Made by a program: the position numbers and the translations under genes. Under the pieces are notes generated by a model that worked only from the letters and a program-made list of their open reading frames with translations, was not told where the DNA came from and made no database searches. Below, piece after piece: positions 36,950 to 44,970 of a DNA stretch of 64,000 nucleotides; positions within the stretch are counted from its first letter, which is position 1, and each line of letters begins with the position of its first letter. Source of the DNA: F1-60-MAGs104 sp964356445 (lineage in GTDB: Bacteria; Planctomycetota; Phycisphaerae; Phycisphaerales; SM1A02); contig CAYHHO010000001.1 of assembly GCA_964356445.1 (NCBI GenBank), forward strand, positions 6,154-70,153. The letters run 5' to 3'.

Positions 36950-38599
36950 ATGCTACGACTCCACGAACTCAGACTTCCACTCGATCACCCCGAAGGCGCG
37001 CTTCGCAGGGCGATCATCAATCGCCTCGGAATCTCGGCAGATGACCTCGCCCAATTCCAGATCGTGCGGCGCTCTGTGGATGCACGCAAGCACGATGCGA
37101 TCCTGTTCATCTACACCATCGACGTGAAAGTAGCGAACGAAGCTCGACTGCTTGCGCGAACGAAGGGCGACCGCAGGATCAACGCCGCCCCCGACACGAG
37201 TTACAAATTTGTCGCACGAGCAACCTCAACCCAGGCATCGCGACCGGTCATTGTCGGGATGGGACCTGCTGGCATTTTCGCAGGACTCATCCTGGCGCAG
37301 TCTGGTTTTCGGCCGATCATTCTCGAGCGTGGAAAGGCCGTGCGCGAACGCACGAAGGACACCTTTCACATGTGGCAGCATGGGGAACTCGATCCAGAAT
37401 CGAACACCCAATTCGGCGAGGGAGGCGCGGGAACATTCTCGGATGGCAAGCTCTACTCGCAGATCAAGGATCCCAAGCACTACGGGCGAAAGGTCTTGAC
37501 CGAGTTGGTTGCGGCGGGCGCTCCCGAGGAGATCCTTTTCGTCAACCGACCGCACATTGGAACATTTCGCCTCGTCGGCGTTGTAGAGAAAATGAGGGCG
37601 AAGATCATCGAACTCGGCGGCGAAGTGAGGTTCGGGGCTCGGGTCGATGACATTGAAATCTCCCCGAGCGCTCTCCCCGAAACGAGGGGTCAGGTCACAG
37701 CCGTCAGACTCGCGTCGGGCGAACGGATTGCGACGACGCACCTCGTTCTCGCGGTCGGTCATAGTGCGCGCGACACGTTCGAGATGCTGCACGCCCGCGG
37801 CGTTCACATCGAGCCCAAGCCGTTCTCGATCGGCTTTCGCGTCGAGCACCCGCAGTCACTCATCGACGAGTGCCGGTTCGGCACGAAAACCCCAAACCCG
37901 CTCCTCGGCGCCGGCGATTATCAACTCGTTCACCACGCGAGCAACGGACGCAGCGTCTACACCTTCTGCATGTGCCCAGGCGGCACTGTGGTCGCCGCCA
38001 CAAGCGAAGTCGGTCGGGTTGTCACCAATGGGATGAGCCAGTACTCCCGAAACGAACGCAATGCCAACGCTGGGATCGTCGTTGCGATCACCCCCGAGGC
38101 AGACTTTCCAGGGGGCGCGCTTGCCGGCATTGAGTTCCAACGCAAGTGGGAGTCTCGAGCATTCGAACTTGGCGGCGGCAACTACAAAGCCCCGGCGCAA
38201 CTTGTGGGCGACTTCCTCGCGGGGAAGCCGTCGACCTCCCTCGGCAGCGTGCAACCTTCGTACACGCCGGGCGTGCACCTCTGCGATCTCGCAGATGCGC
38301 TCCCGAGCTACGCGATCGACGCGATCCGTGAAGCGATCCCCGCATTCGCTCGGCAGATCAAAGGGTTCGATCTTCATGATGCGATCCTGACTGCAGTGGA
38401 ATCACGAACCTCTTCTCCCGTTCGCATGACGAGAGGAGAAGATCTTCAGAGTCTCAACACGTCCGGGCTCTTCCCGAGCGGCGAGGGCGCTGGCTATGCC
38501 GGCGGAATATTATCGGCCTCTATTGACGGGATTCGGGTCGCCGAGGCGGTTGCTACGAGCATCGCAGCTGAAAGTCAAACAGCCAATAAAACGACCTAA
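36950..38599 (+). CDS. FAD-dependent oxidoreductase of the COG2509 type
   Basis: 549 residues. The N-terminal domain (RLHELRLPLDHPEGALRRAI; QIVRRSVDARKHD) and the FAD fold PVIVGMGPAGIFAGLILAQ followed by LERGKAVRERT are characteristic, as are FGEGGAGTFSDGKLYSQI and LFPSGEGAGYAGGILSA. The reaction is unknown; the group is annotated only as uncharacterised FAD-dependent dehydrogenases. It is cytoplasmic, about 100 bases from the divergent ABC ATPase start, and followed by a weak terminator. Confidence 0.88.
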   Translation: MLRLHELRLPLDHPEGALRRAIINRLGISADDLAQFQIVRRSVDARKHDAILFIYTIDVKVANEARLLARTKGDRRINAAPDTSYKFVARATSTQASRPVIVGMGPAGIFAGLILAQSGFRPIILERGKAVRERTKDTFHMWQHGELDPESNTQFGEGGAGTFSDGKLYSQIKDPKHYGRKVLTELVAAGAPEEILFVNRPHIGTFRLVGVVEKMRAKIIELGGEVRFGARVDDIEISPSALPETRGQVTAVRLASGERIATTHLVLAVGHSARDTFEMLHARGVHIEPKPFSIGFRVEHPQSLIDECRFGTKTPNPLLGAGDYQLVHHASNGRSVYTFCMCPGGTVVAATSEVGRVVTNGMSQYSRNERNANAGIVVAITPEADFPGGALAGIEFQRKWESRAFELGGGNYKAPAQLVGDFLAGKPSTSLGSVQPSYTPGVHLCDLADALPSYAIDAIREAIPAFARQIKGFDLHDAILTAVESRTSSPVRMTRGEDLQSLNTSGLFPSGEGAGYAGGILSASIDGIRVAEAVATSIAAESQTANKTT

Positions 38600-38610
38600 C
38601 TCGTTTTTTT
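38588..38610 (+). terminator. Possible terminator after the FAD oxidoreductase
   Basis: A 7-bp A/T-rich stem (aaaacga / tcgtttt) with a 6-base loop runs into seven T. It includes the stop codon, and the stem is weak, so it may act only in part. Confidence 0.45.
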
Positions 38611-38812
38611 GCAACCACTTCTGCCAAGATTGATTGACGGATTTCGCTGGTCAACGAACCCATCTTTGCGCCGAATCTGATTGGTGGGTCCGAGACCAAA
38701 TACCCACCGCCTCCGATTCATTTGTGTTGCGCAACATATCCACAAGCCGATAACAGAATCAAGGTGATCGCAGCGTGCGACTCGCCGGTTCAGAATCCTC
38801 AGGAGAGATCAC

Positions 38813-39052
38813 ATGCAGGCATTCACTTGGGTCAAGGGTTGGGCTCGCGAACTGATGGACATCATGCTTCTTTTCATCGGTCTCGGCGTACTTGTGCAGA
38901 TCATCTTTGGCTCGAACAATGTCGGATTCTTCGGCGGCATCACCAGCAACCTGACTGGCTTCGTTGCGCAACTTGGTAATGGTGGGTTCGTTGGATTGGT
39001 TGCCCTCCTCATCATCATTGCTGTCTTCACGAAGAAGGCATCAACGACCTGA
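38813..39052 (+). CDS. Small two-span membrane protein
   Basis: 79 residues. Two hydrophobic stretches: IMLLFIGLGVLVQIIFG (about residues 17-33) and FVGLVALLIIIAVF (about 59-72), joined by a Gly/Asn-rich loop. AGGAGAG lies 8 bases before the ATG. No family is recognised. It stands alone between a 213-base upstream gap and a strong terminator. The ribosome site and clean hydrophobic pattern support a real gene; its function is unknown. Confidence 0.7.
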   Translation: MQAFTWVKGWARELMDIMLLFIGLGVLVQIIFGSNNVGFFGGITSNLTGFVAQLGNGGFVGLVALLIIIAVFTKKASTT

Positions 39053-39121
39053 TTCGGCATCAATGAATAGGGCTTAGGATTCGGAACTGGTCCCCTCGAC
39101 CGTTTCGCGAGCCACCCGTAA

Positions 39122-39166
39122 AAGATCGGAGCCTTGGCCCGAGCCGAGCGCTCCGATTTTCTTTTT
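39122..39166. terminator. Bidirectional Rho-independent terminator
   Basis: A long stem (atcggagccttgg / ccgagcgctccgat, with a G-U pair) and 7-base loop, with TTTTCTTTTT on the right and CTTTTA read leftwards on the other strand. It lies between the small membrane protein gene (plus) and mgtE (minus) and can end both. Confidence 0.85.
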
Positions 39167-39173
39167 GGCTGGG

Positions 39174-40214
39174 CTATCGGATGAGAACCGATGCGAGCCC
39201 GAGAAACACACCCATGCTCGCCACATCCGTCGCCGTCGTCAGGAAGATGCTTGACGCTGTGCAAGGATCCGCGCCGAGCCGCTTGAGCGCCAAAGGAATG
39301 AACGCCCCCGAAAGTCCACTAATCATGCAACTGGCGATCATTGCTACAAACGTGACGAAGGCAAGAACAAAAGCACGCTCGGCGGGCCAAAGCACCATCG
39401 GATCCTCGGGTTTCGCCTGCATCGTCGCGAAGATGTACATGCCGATTCCCGCTGAGATTCCAACGAGGGCGCCGTTTGCCAATCCCAGCAGCGCTTCCTT
39501 CATGACAAGCGCCCGTTCCTTGCCGGCCTTGAGTTCGCCCAGAGTCATCCCCCGCAAGGCAACCGCGAGCGCCTGACACCCGGTGTTCCCAGACTGACCA
39601 GCTAGAACAGGCAAGAAAACCGCCAAGATCACCAGCCGGTCCAACGTCGGCTGAAAGACCGCGACGACTCCAGCCGCGATGAATGCAGTCAGAAGATTCA
39701 GTTGGAGCCAAGGATGCCGATAGAGGAGACTTTTCAACCAAGGGGTGGAGAGCCGCTCCTCCTTCGTGACACCCACCATCGATCCGGCCTGGGCGCTGAT
39801 TTCTACAGCCTGCGCTTCAAAGAGTTTGGATCCTCGAATCAGGCCGACCAACTTTCCGCCTTCCTCGCAGACCGGGTAGATCGGGAAGTGCCGATTCAGC
39901 ACCAACCGCATCGCGTCCATGACCTTCAAGCTCGCGCTGAGGGAGAACGGATTGGGGATCATGATCGACTCAAGGGTCGCCGACCGCTCAGCGAGCAGGA
40001 GGTCGCGCATTGTCAGCACGCCGAGCAGTCTCCCGCCATCATCGACGACAAACCCATAGGTCACGAACGTGGTCTTCACGAGCTGGCGCAACTGCGAAAT
40101 CGCATCGCCGACACTCTCCCGAGGCGAGAACACCGCGTGGGTCGGTTCCATCATCTCGCTGACGGCTACATCTGAATAGTCACGCGTCTGCTCTATAGGT
40201 GTGTCGGTCGCCAT
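39174..40214 (-). CDS. mgtE: MgtE-family magnesium transporter lacking the N domain
   Basis: 346 residues, against about 450 for full MgtE. A pair of CBS domains comes first (MMEPTHAVFSPRESVGDAI; IMIPNPFSLSASLKVMDAM), then a five-helix membrane domain with the family motifs FLPVLAGQSGNTGCQALAVALRGM and LKRLGADPCTASSIFLTTATDV. The Mg2+-sensing N domain is absent. The ATG at 40214 is chosen because it starts directly before the first CBS domain; upstream codons would add an unlikely basic stretch. Divergent from the ATPase-inhibitor gene with 44 bases between starts. Confidence 0.9.
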   Translation of the reverse strand: MATDTPIEQTRDYSDVAVSEMMEPTHAVFSPRESVGDAISQLRQLVKTTFVTYGFVVDDGGRLLGVLTMRDLLLAERSATLESIMIPNPFSLSASLKVMDAMRLVLNRHFPIYPVCEEGGKLVGLIRGSKLFEAQAVEISAQAGSMVGVTKEERLSTPWLKSLLYRHPWLQLNLLTAFIAAGVVAVFQPTLDRLVILAVFLPVLAGQSGNTGCQALAVALRGMTLGELKAGKERALVMKEALLGLANGALVGISAGIGMYIFATMQAKPEDPMVLWPAERAFVLAFVTFVAMIASCMISGLSGAFIPLALKRLGADPCTASSIFLTTATDVASMGVFLGLASVLIR

Positions 40215-40258
40215 CTGTGTGGCGATGGGATACCATATCGCTCTAGGAGACGCTACAG

Positions 40259-40582
40259 ATGTCAGGATTTTCAAAGCGCGAAGAAGGGTTCGAAAACAAG
40301 TTGGCGTTTGACGCTGAGAAGCGATTTCGAGCCGAAGCGCGGCGCAATAAGTTGCTCGCGCAGTGGGTTGGAACACGCTCGAACATGACGTCGGACGAGG
40401 TCGCCAAGTACACAACCGAACTGATCCAACATGACCTGAAGCGCCCTGGAGATGATGATGTTCTCCAGAAACTGTTGTCGGATCTGAAGAGTCGCGGGGT
40501 CACGGTTACTGCAGCCGAAGTCCGCGCGGAAATGGCGCGGTGCAGCGAAGCGGCGAACGAGCAGACCGCCAAAGAAGGCTGA
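40259..40582 (+). CDS. F1F0-ATPase inhibitor zeta-type protein (DUF1476)
   Basis: 107 residues. The segment FSKREEGFENKLAFDAEKRF followed by RAEARRNKLLAQWVG is the hallmark of DUF1476. The Paracoccus denitrificans member is the zeta subunit that inhibits ATP hydrolysis by F1. The rest (ELIQHDLKRPGDDDVLQKL, GVTVTAAEVRAEM) also follows the family plan, a helical bundle. The family is best known from Alphaproteobacteria, so its presence here is notable. No ATP synthase genes are nearby. Confidence 0.85.
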   Translation: MSGFSKREEGFENKLAFDAEKRFRAEARRNKLLAQWVGTRSNMTSDEVAKYTTELIQHDLKRPGDDDVLQKLLSDLKSRGVTVTAAEVRAEMARCSEAANEQTAKEG

Positions 40583-40591
40583 GTCCTCCGT

Positions 40592-42853
40592 TCAACCCCA
40601 GTTCGAGAAGAGCGTTGTCAGGTCGGCGCCGTCGACGATGCCGTCCCCGTTGATGTCTGCTGGACCTGATCCTCCCCATCCACTCAGAAGTGCCGAGAGA
40701 TCGTTGCCATCAACATGCCCGTCGCCGTTGATATCGCCCGCGATTGCTGCAGCAATAAATGATGCGCGGTAGTGAAGTCCAAAGAACCCTGGCACGAATG
40801 GAGGATCGGCGGGGTCGGGCGGCGGCGCGTCGGGATCCACCACATCACAGGGAACCGCGCTTCGAAATGGTCGGTCGAGATTTCCGGCAGAGATCACAAG
40901 CCAACTCTCGGCAGATTGTGGAACCGTGATCGTGCTGACCGTGCAAGGTTCGACCTCGAATGCTGCTTTCAGTTCCAGCGGTCCACTGCATTGTCCGCCA
41001 ACGATGACACCGACGAGCGGAAACTCCGTCTCGATCCTCACTTCTGCGTGTGCGCACCCGATCGCCCCGAGGCGATACCAATCTGTGTCGCGCGGGGTGT
41101 CACTGGTGATCGTTGACTCGTAGATCCTTCCGCAGAGCGTGTCGACAGCGCTGCTGCCCACCTTGTTGCACTCATCGTCAAACCGTTGATAGCAGATCTC
41201 GGGCAGCACGATCGCATTCGGATCGTGCCCGATCTCGCACGCGCTCGCGCCGCAGTACATCGCGGACTCGCGTGCGCAGACTTCGTCCCAGATCGAAGAG
41301 CAACAGAAGGGGTCGAACTCGCACAAGAACCCGCAGCATGCCTCGTTGTCGCATCCTGGACCATCGTGAAACAAGTCGCATGCACCGGCGCTCGGGCAAT
41401 TGAAGTCATCGCACAATTCAGCCTCGAGATCGACGCACACCTGATCCCACGCGACCTCGCAGCAGAGTGGATTGAGTTTGCACACGGCCTCGCAGCAGAG
41501 TGTCCGAACGCAACCGGGAGTCTCATGTGGCTCCTCGCAGAGCCCAGCACCCGCGCCGCACACGGCCGGGACTGCTCCGGCGACGCCGCCCTGATCGTGC
41601 TCCCACTGTGAAAGCCACTGCGACGCAGCAGTAGCACTCCTGAAATTTGGAAGGGTGCCCGAAGGAGTGTCAGGCGGGTCGTCCGCGAGTCCTCCTGAGA
41701 CATTTCGATAGATCATCACGGAGTGCGCACCGATGTCGACAGCAACGACATCGCGGTCGCCGTCGCCGTCAATATCGACAATCGACATGTCGCGCAGAAA
41801 ACTGCCGCCCATCTTTGTGGTGATCGAAACGAATTCGCCGCCCGCACCTGCATCGACCTCTGCGATCGTCAGTCGACCGGGCAGTGCCGACCCCATCAGC
41901 ACATCATCATCGCCATCGCCGTCAAGGTCATCGGCGTTGACGGTCCATGAATATCCCTCGGCCCCACCTTGGCGAGTCACGCGCTGGGAAAACCCCCCGC
42001 TTCCGTCGTTGATCCAGAGCAACGTGACATTCGGCGAGTTCAAGAGCAGCCCGTTGGAAACAATGTCGTTGTCACCGTCGCCGTCGATATCTGAAGCGAC
42101 GATGTTGGCAATCGAAACGGTCTCTTCGGCGACAAGCGGCGCGCGCCAAGACCGCCCCTGCGCAAAGTTTCCAGACCCATCATTTCGCATGATCGACACG
42201 GACGATCCACCGATCGATGCAGAGGCGAGATCGAGATCGCCATCGCCGTCGAAGTCTTCGCAGATGATCGAGAAGGGAAATGGGATCCCAGCCGACCACT
42301 TCTGGGTGGAGACGAGTTGCGAAAACTGAAAGTGAATCGCGCCATCGCCCTTCCACACTTCAACATTCGCAGATCCATAATTGACGAGTGCGGCGTCGAT
42401 GTCGCCGTCGCCGTCAAGATCGCGAGCAATCATCCCCGCCGGGTTCCGCTGCGCGAGGATCATTTCTGTCGGAGCAAAGCTGCCACCGCCCAGTCCCCTC
42501 AGAACTGCGACTCGACCATATCCCGTGCGAACGGAGGCGAGCAGATCAGGAATTGCATCCCCATTGAGGTCTCGAATCTCGACCCAGTCTGTCGGCGCTC
42601 CCACCTCAATCAGTTCGATGGGCCCGAAGGCTCCTCCTCCGATCCCACGCATCATTGCCAGTTTTCCTGACACATCACGCAAGCTGAGGACGACGTCGAC
42701 GACTCCGTTGCCGTCCACATCGCCGACGGCCGCGTGCGTCGGATAGAGCAGCGGTGAAAGTGGGATCGTTGTCGGACCGACGAGGGTGACCGCCGCACCC
42801 GATGTTGCGGTGATCGCAGCGCAGATCAGCGCACTCGTAGTCCGTGGCGTCAT
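40592..42853 (-). CDS. Secreted VCBS/FG-GAP repeat protein with Cys-rich repeats and dockerin-like tail
   Basis: 753 residues with a signal-like N-terminus (TPRTTSALICAAITATSGAA). Residues about 35-385 hold FG-GAP/VCBS-type repeats built on DxDGDGDxDxxxx (DLDGDGDIDAALVNYG, DFDGDGDLDLASASIG, DIDGDGDRDVVAVDIG), a Ca-binding propeller. Two Cys-rich units follow (CCEAVCKLNPLCCEVAWDQVC; CCGFLCEFDPFCCSSIWDEVC). The end is a two-half dockerin-like tail (GDINGDGHVDGNDLSALLSGWG and DINGDGIVDGADLTTLFSNWG). Likely extracellular and adhesive or structural; no catalytic motif seen. Confidence 0.85.
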   Translation of the reverse strand: MTPRTTSALICAAITATSGAAVTLVGPTTIPLSPLLYPTHAAVGDVDGNGVVDVVLSLRDVSGKLAMMRGIGGGAFGPIELIEVGAPTDWVEIRDLNGDAIPDLLASVRTGYGRVAVLRGLGGGSFAPTEMILAQRNPAGMIARDLDGDGDIDAALVNYGSANVEVWKGDGAIHFQFSQLVSTQKWSAGIPFPFSIICEDFDGDGDLDLASASIGGSSVSIMRNDGSGNFAQGRSWRAPLVAEETVSIANIVASDIDGDGDNDIVSNGLLLNSPNVTLLWINDGSGGFSQRVTRQGGAEGYSWTVNADDLDGDGDDDVLMGSALPGRLTIAEVDAGAGGEFVSITTKMGGSFLRDMSIVDIDGDGDRDVVAVDIGAHSVMIYRNVSGGLADDPPDTPSGTLPNFRSATAASQWLSQWEHDQGGVAGAVPAVCGAGAGLCEEPHETPGCVRTLCCEAVCKLNPLCCEVAWDQVCVDLEAELCDDFNCPSAGACDLFHDGPGCDNEACCGFLCEFDPFCCSSIWDEVCARESAMYCGASACEIGHDPNAIVLPEICYQRFDDECNKVGSSAVDTLCGRIYESTITSDTPRDTDWYRLGAIGCAHAEVRIETEFPLVGVIVGGQCSGPLELKAAFEVEPCTVSTITVPQSAESWLVISAGNLDRPFRSAVPCDVVDPDAPPPDPADPPFVPGFFGLHYRASFIAAAIAGDINGDGHVDGNDLSALLSGWGGSGPADINGDGIVDGADLTTLFSNWG

Positions 42854-42867
42854 CCCAGTAACAGGGT

Positions 42868-43905
42868 ATGCCTCAACGCCAGGATTTCCACTCGGACTGC
42901 CGATTACACTCACTGCGATTGCGAATTACTCGACTCCAATCGTTCTTTGGGGGTGCAGCAGCGATCACCTGCCTCATTGCGGCTGCGCAGTCGCCGCCGC
43001 CAACTGACTACAACAAGAAGTTCGAAGCGTGGCTTCGAACGCCTGACGCGGTCGATCGCGTCAAGGCGAAGATCACGAAGCGCGAATTCGAGTGGCTCGA
43101 TGCGACCCCAGGGATCACCCTGCGCGACGGAGTGAAGTATCGCGACCCAGCGATCTCGCCATGGCGTTTTACGATCGTCGCACTCGTTGACGAAGCTCGC
43201 GCGAAGGCGATCGAGAGGCACTTCGGCGTTTCGATGGATGCCATTCAATTCGCATACACCACTCCGGAGGAGAAAGCTCGTTGCCAGCGCCTCGAGCAGA
43301 AAAAACTCTCCTGTCACGGGATGGTCATGACGCCGACGGCTGATGATTCGATTGGGATGCTCCAAGCGGACTTTCAGTGGCTCGTCGACAGTTGCAAAGA
43401 ACAGGTGGAGTTGATTGCAGAGAGCATCATTCGCGAGACGGATCGCGTGATGAAAGAGAGTCAGGCACCTCGCGTCGTGACAGCTCGCGACAAGGTCGCG
43501 GCGATCTTTCGGTTCATCCAGGGAATTCCCTACCAGACCATCGATGACTTGCCAGATGGAAAGGACCGCTGCGGCATGAGGACCCCGCTCATCACCCTCC
43601 TCAGCGGCGGCGACTGCGACTCCAAGTCCGCGCTCATGGCGGCGCTGATTCGGTCGATGAAGATCGCTGATGTCGTGATCGTCACACTGAAGGCGAAGGA
43701 CGGAAGCGGACACGCACTGTTGGGAGCGCGCATCGATGTGCGCCAAGGCGATCGCACGATCAAGCACAATGGGAAGACCTACGTCCTCATCGAAGCTGCA
43801 ACGAGCGATACGGAGCGCACCGGAAACCTTGCGGAACTTGGCGAAGTCGGCCCCGACTGGGCGAACTTCGAATCACGCCCGCATGAAGTGACTGAAGTGC
43901 GCTGA
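42868..43905 (+). CDS. Transglutaminase-like domain protein, exported
   Basis: 345 residues. A hydrophobic N-terminal segment (FFGGAAAITCLIAAAQS) suggests export. The C-terminal part has a Cys in LSGGDCDSKSALMAALIRS, a His in GSGHALLGA and a downstream acidic residue in YVLIEAATSD, fitting the Cys-His-Asp triad of the transglutaminase-like/cysteine protease superfamily. The central part is helical. Its start lies 14 bases from the divergent VCBS gene. Substrate unknown. Confidence 0.72.
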   Translation: MPQRQDFHSDCRLHSLRLRITRLQSFFGGAAAITCLIAAAQSPPPTDYNKKFEAWLRTPDAVDRVKAKITKREFEWLDATPGITLRDGVKYRDPAISPWRFTIVALVDEARAKAIERHFGVSMDAIQFAYTTPEEKARCQRLEQKKLSCHGMVMTPTADDSIGMLQADFQWLVDSCKEQVELIAESIIRETDRVMKESQAPRVVTARDKVAAIFRFIQGIPYQTIDDLPDGKDRCGMRTPLITLLSGGDCDSKSALMAALIRSMKIADVVIVTLKAKDGSGHALLGARIDVRQGDRTIKHNGKTYVLIEAATSDTERTGNLAELGEVGPDWANFESRPHEVTEVR

Positions 43906-43940
43906 CAAGACAGTGAAGGAAGGCGTTGCCGACGATTGCT

Positions 43941-44435
43941 TCAGACACCACGACCGCTCTCGGCGCCCGGCTTCGCGTTACGCACACGCTCCAATTCAGC
44001 GACATCAATGAGATCCTTGGGTCGCCCCGCTGCGCGCTTGTTCACGATGAGGTCGTCGAGACCAATCACTCGGACTGAGCATCCGCCGCACTTCGCGAGC
44101 ACCCCATTGGGCACGCATTGGGAAAAGACGAGGCCAGTCGGTCCAGTCAGCAACTCGATCCGTGTGGGGGGATACCCCATCCGGATGATCGCGTTGGGCG
44201 CAATGAGTGCACGGCGGCATGCATCGTCCAAAGAAAACCCGAAGGCTTCAAGGGCTGCAGCTACGCGCGCCGAGTTCTCGGCGGTTGGATTGATCCAGAC
44301 GTCGAGATCCCCCGTGTTCCGTGGGAATCCATGAAATCCCACCGCATATCCGCCAACGATGATGAACTCAGCGTTCGCGCATGCAAGCGACTTCAAGAAC
44401 TCGAGCAAGTCGCCCGTGAACTGCAGTTCTTCCAT
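43941..44435 (-). CDS. Nucleotidyltransferase (AbiEii/MNT-like), partner of the small protein upstream
   Basis: 164 residues. The segment FIIVGGYAVGFHGFPRNTGDLDVWINP holds the GG...D-x-D nucleotidyltransferase core, and the C-terminal IGLDDLIVNKRAAGRPKDLIDVAELER is typical of this group. Members often act as antitoxin- or toxin-like enzymes in two-gene modules. It overlaps the 52-residue gene by 68 bases in another frame. Whether it adds nucleotides to RNA or protein here is unknown. Confidence 0.85.
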   Translation of the reverse strand: MEELQFTGDLLEFLKSLACANAEFIIVGGYAVGFHGFPRNTGDLDVWINPTAENSARVAAALEAFGFSLDDACRRALIAPNAIIRMGYPPTRIELLTGPTGLVFSQCVPNGVLAKCGGCSVRVIGLDDLIVNKRAAGRPKDLIDVAELERVRNAKPGAESGRGV

Positions 44436-44526
44436 AAAACGCCTCCCTGCATTGTTCGACCGCTGCGATTCGCTCCGCCGGAGACTTCGAGATCCAGTAA
44501 TCGAGATCCGGGTCGGGATCCGACAT
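44368..44526 (-). CDS. Small helical protein upstream of nucleotidyltransferase
   Basis: 52 residues, starting MSDPDPDLDYWISKSPAERI. The pattern YWxxxSPxERxAAVExxRxxFYG, with a basic helical end (RLARVLEVACMRER), is what I know from small proteins encoded just before nucleotidyltransferase genes of this sort. The ATG at 44526 is used, as the upstream extension looks unrelated. The 68-base overlap with the partner gene implies tight co-expression. Confidence 0.65.
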   Translation of the reverse strand: MSDPDPDLDYWISKSPAERIAAVEQCREAFYGRTAVHGRLARVLEVACMRER

Positions 44527-44812
44527 GCTCCTGATCGTCAGCCGTGTACGGTCGACGGTCTCGAAAGCGGCGAAGCTGGTGGCTCGGTGCTCGCTACCAC
44601 GCGCAGACTCGGAACGAGAGATCTCCACGGCGCCATGGTACGCCGTGGCACCCCGCCTCGTGCACCAGTTTCGCATAGCCGACCGCTGAATCGGCATCAC
44701 CAAAGCCCGCTATAAAACCAAGTCTCACAAACCGTGTGCCCCGTCGAAAGAAAGTCCCGCGCGAGTTGCGGAGCCGGCAAGCGTCCGCGCTGACTCGTGC
44801 GTCTAGCACACT

Positions 44813-44863
44813 CTTGAAATGGTGGGTTCGTGTCGAAAAACGACACGACCCCACCATTTCAAG
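44813..44863. repeat. Near-perfect 23-bp inverted repeat (hairpin)
   Basis: Arms at 44813-44835 and 44841-44863 pair over 23 positions with a single mismatch; the loop is five A. No T-run follows on either strand, so it is not a standard terminator. It resembles a palindromic extragenic element or MITE core. Confidence 0.85.
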
Positions 44864-44910
44864 GGGCAACCCAGCGCCGGGAGGTCCTTTCGCGGGCCTC
44901 TCGCTTCGGT

Positions 44911-44945
44911 GTTCCGTTTTCCGTGTTCCGTGTTCCGTGTTCCGA
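44911..44945. repeat. 7-bp tandem repeat
   Basis: Five consecutive units of gttccgt (second unit tttccgt, last gttccga), located 25 bases before the porin stop codon side. Low-complexity array with no coding role seen. Confidence 0.85.
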
Positions 44946-44970
44946 CTTCGAGATGCTGTGCGACAGCGGC

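Larger units (their letters stand above)
44527..44970. other. Intergenic region with no gene
   Basis: 444 bases between the nucleotidyltransferase module and the porin 3' end. Open frames here are short and have no ribosome site or family match. The region contains a near-perfect 23-bp inverted repeat and a 7-bp tandem repeat, described separately, and could be a remnant of a mobile or repetitive element. Any promoter of the two-gene module must lie in it. Confidence 0.6.

Noticed and set aside
38600..38812. tRNA or small RNA in the gap before the small membrane protein
   Set aside because: No cloverleaf or conserved T-loop found; only the weak terminator T-run is evident.
40200..40260. Mg2+ riboswitch before mgtE
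   Set aside because: Only 44 bases separate mgtE from the divergent gene, too short for a known M-box or ykoK-type leader.
44813..44863. Hairpin as a Rho-independent terminator
   Set aside because: No T-run follows the stem on either strand, and the stem is much longer than in terminators elsewhere in the window.
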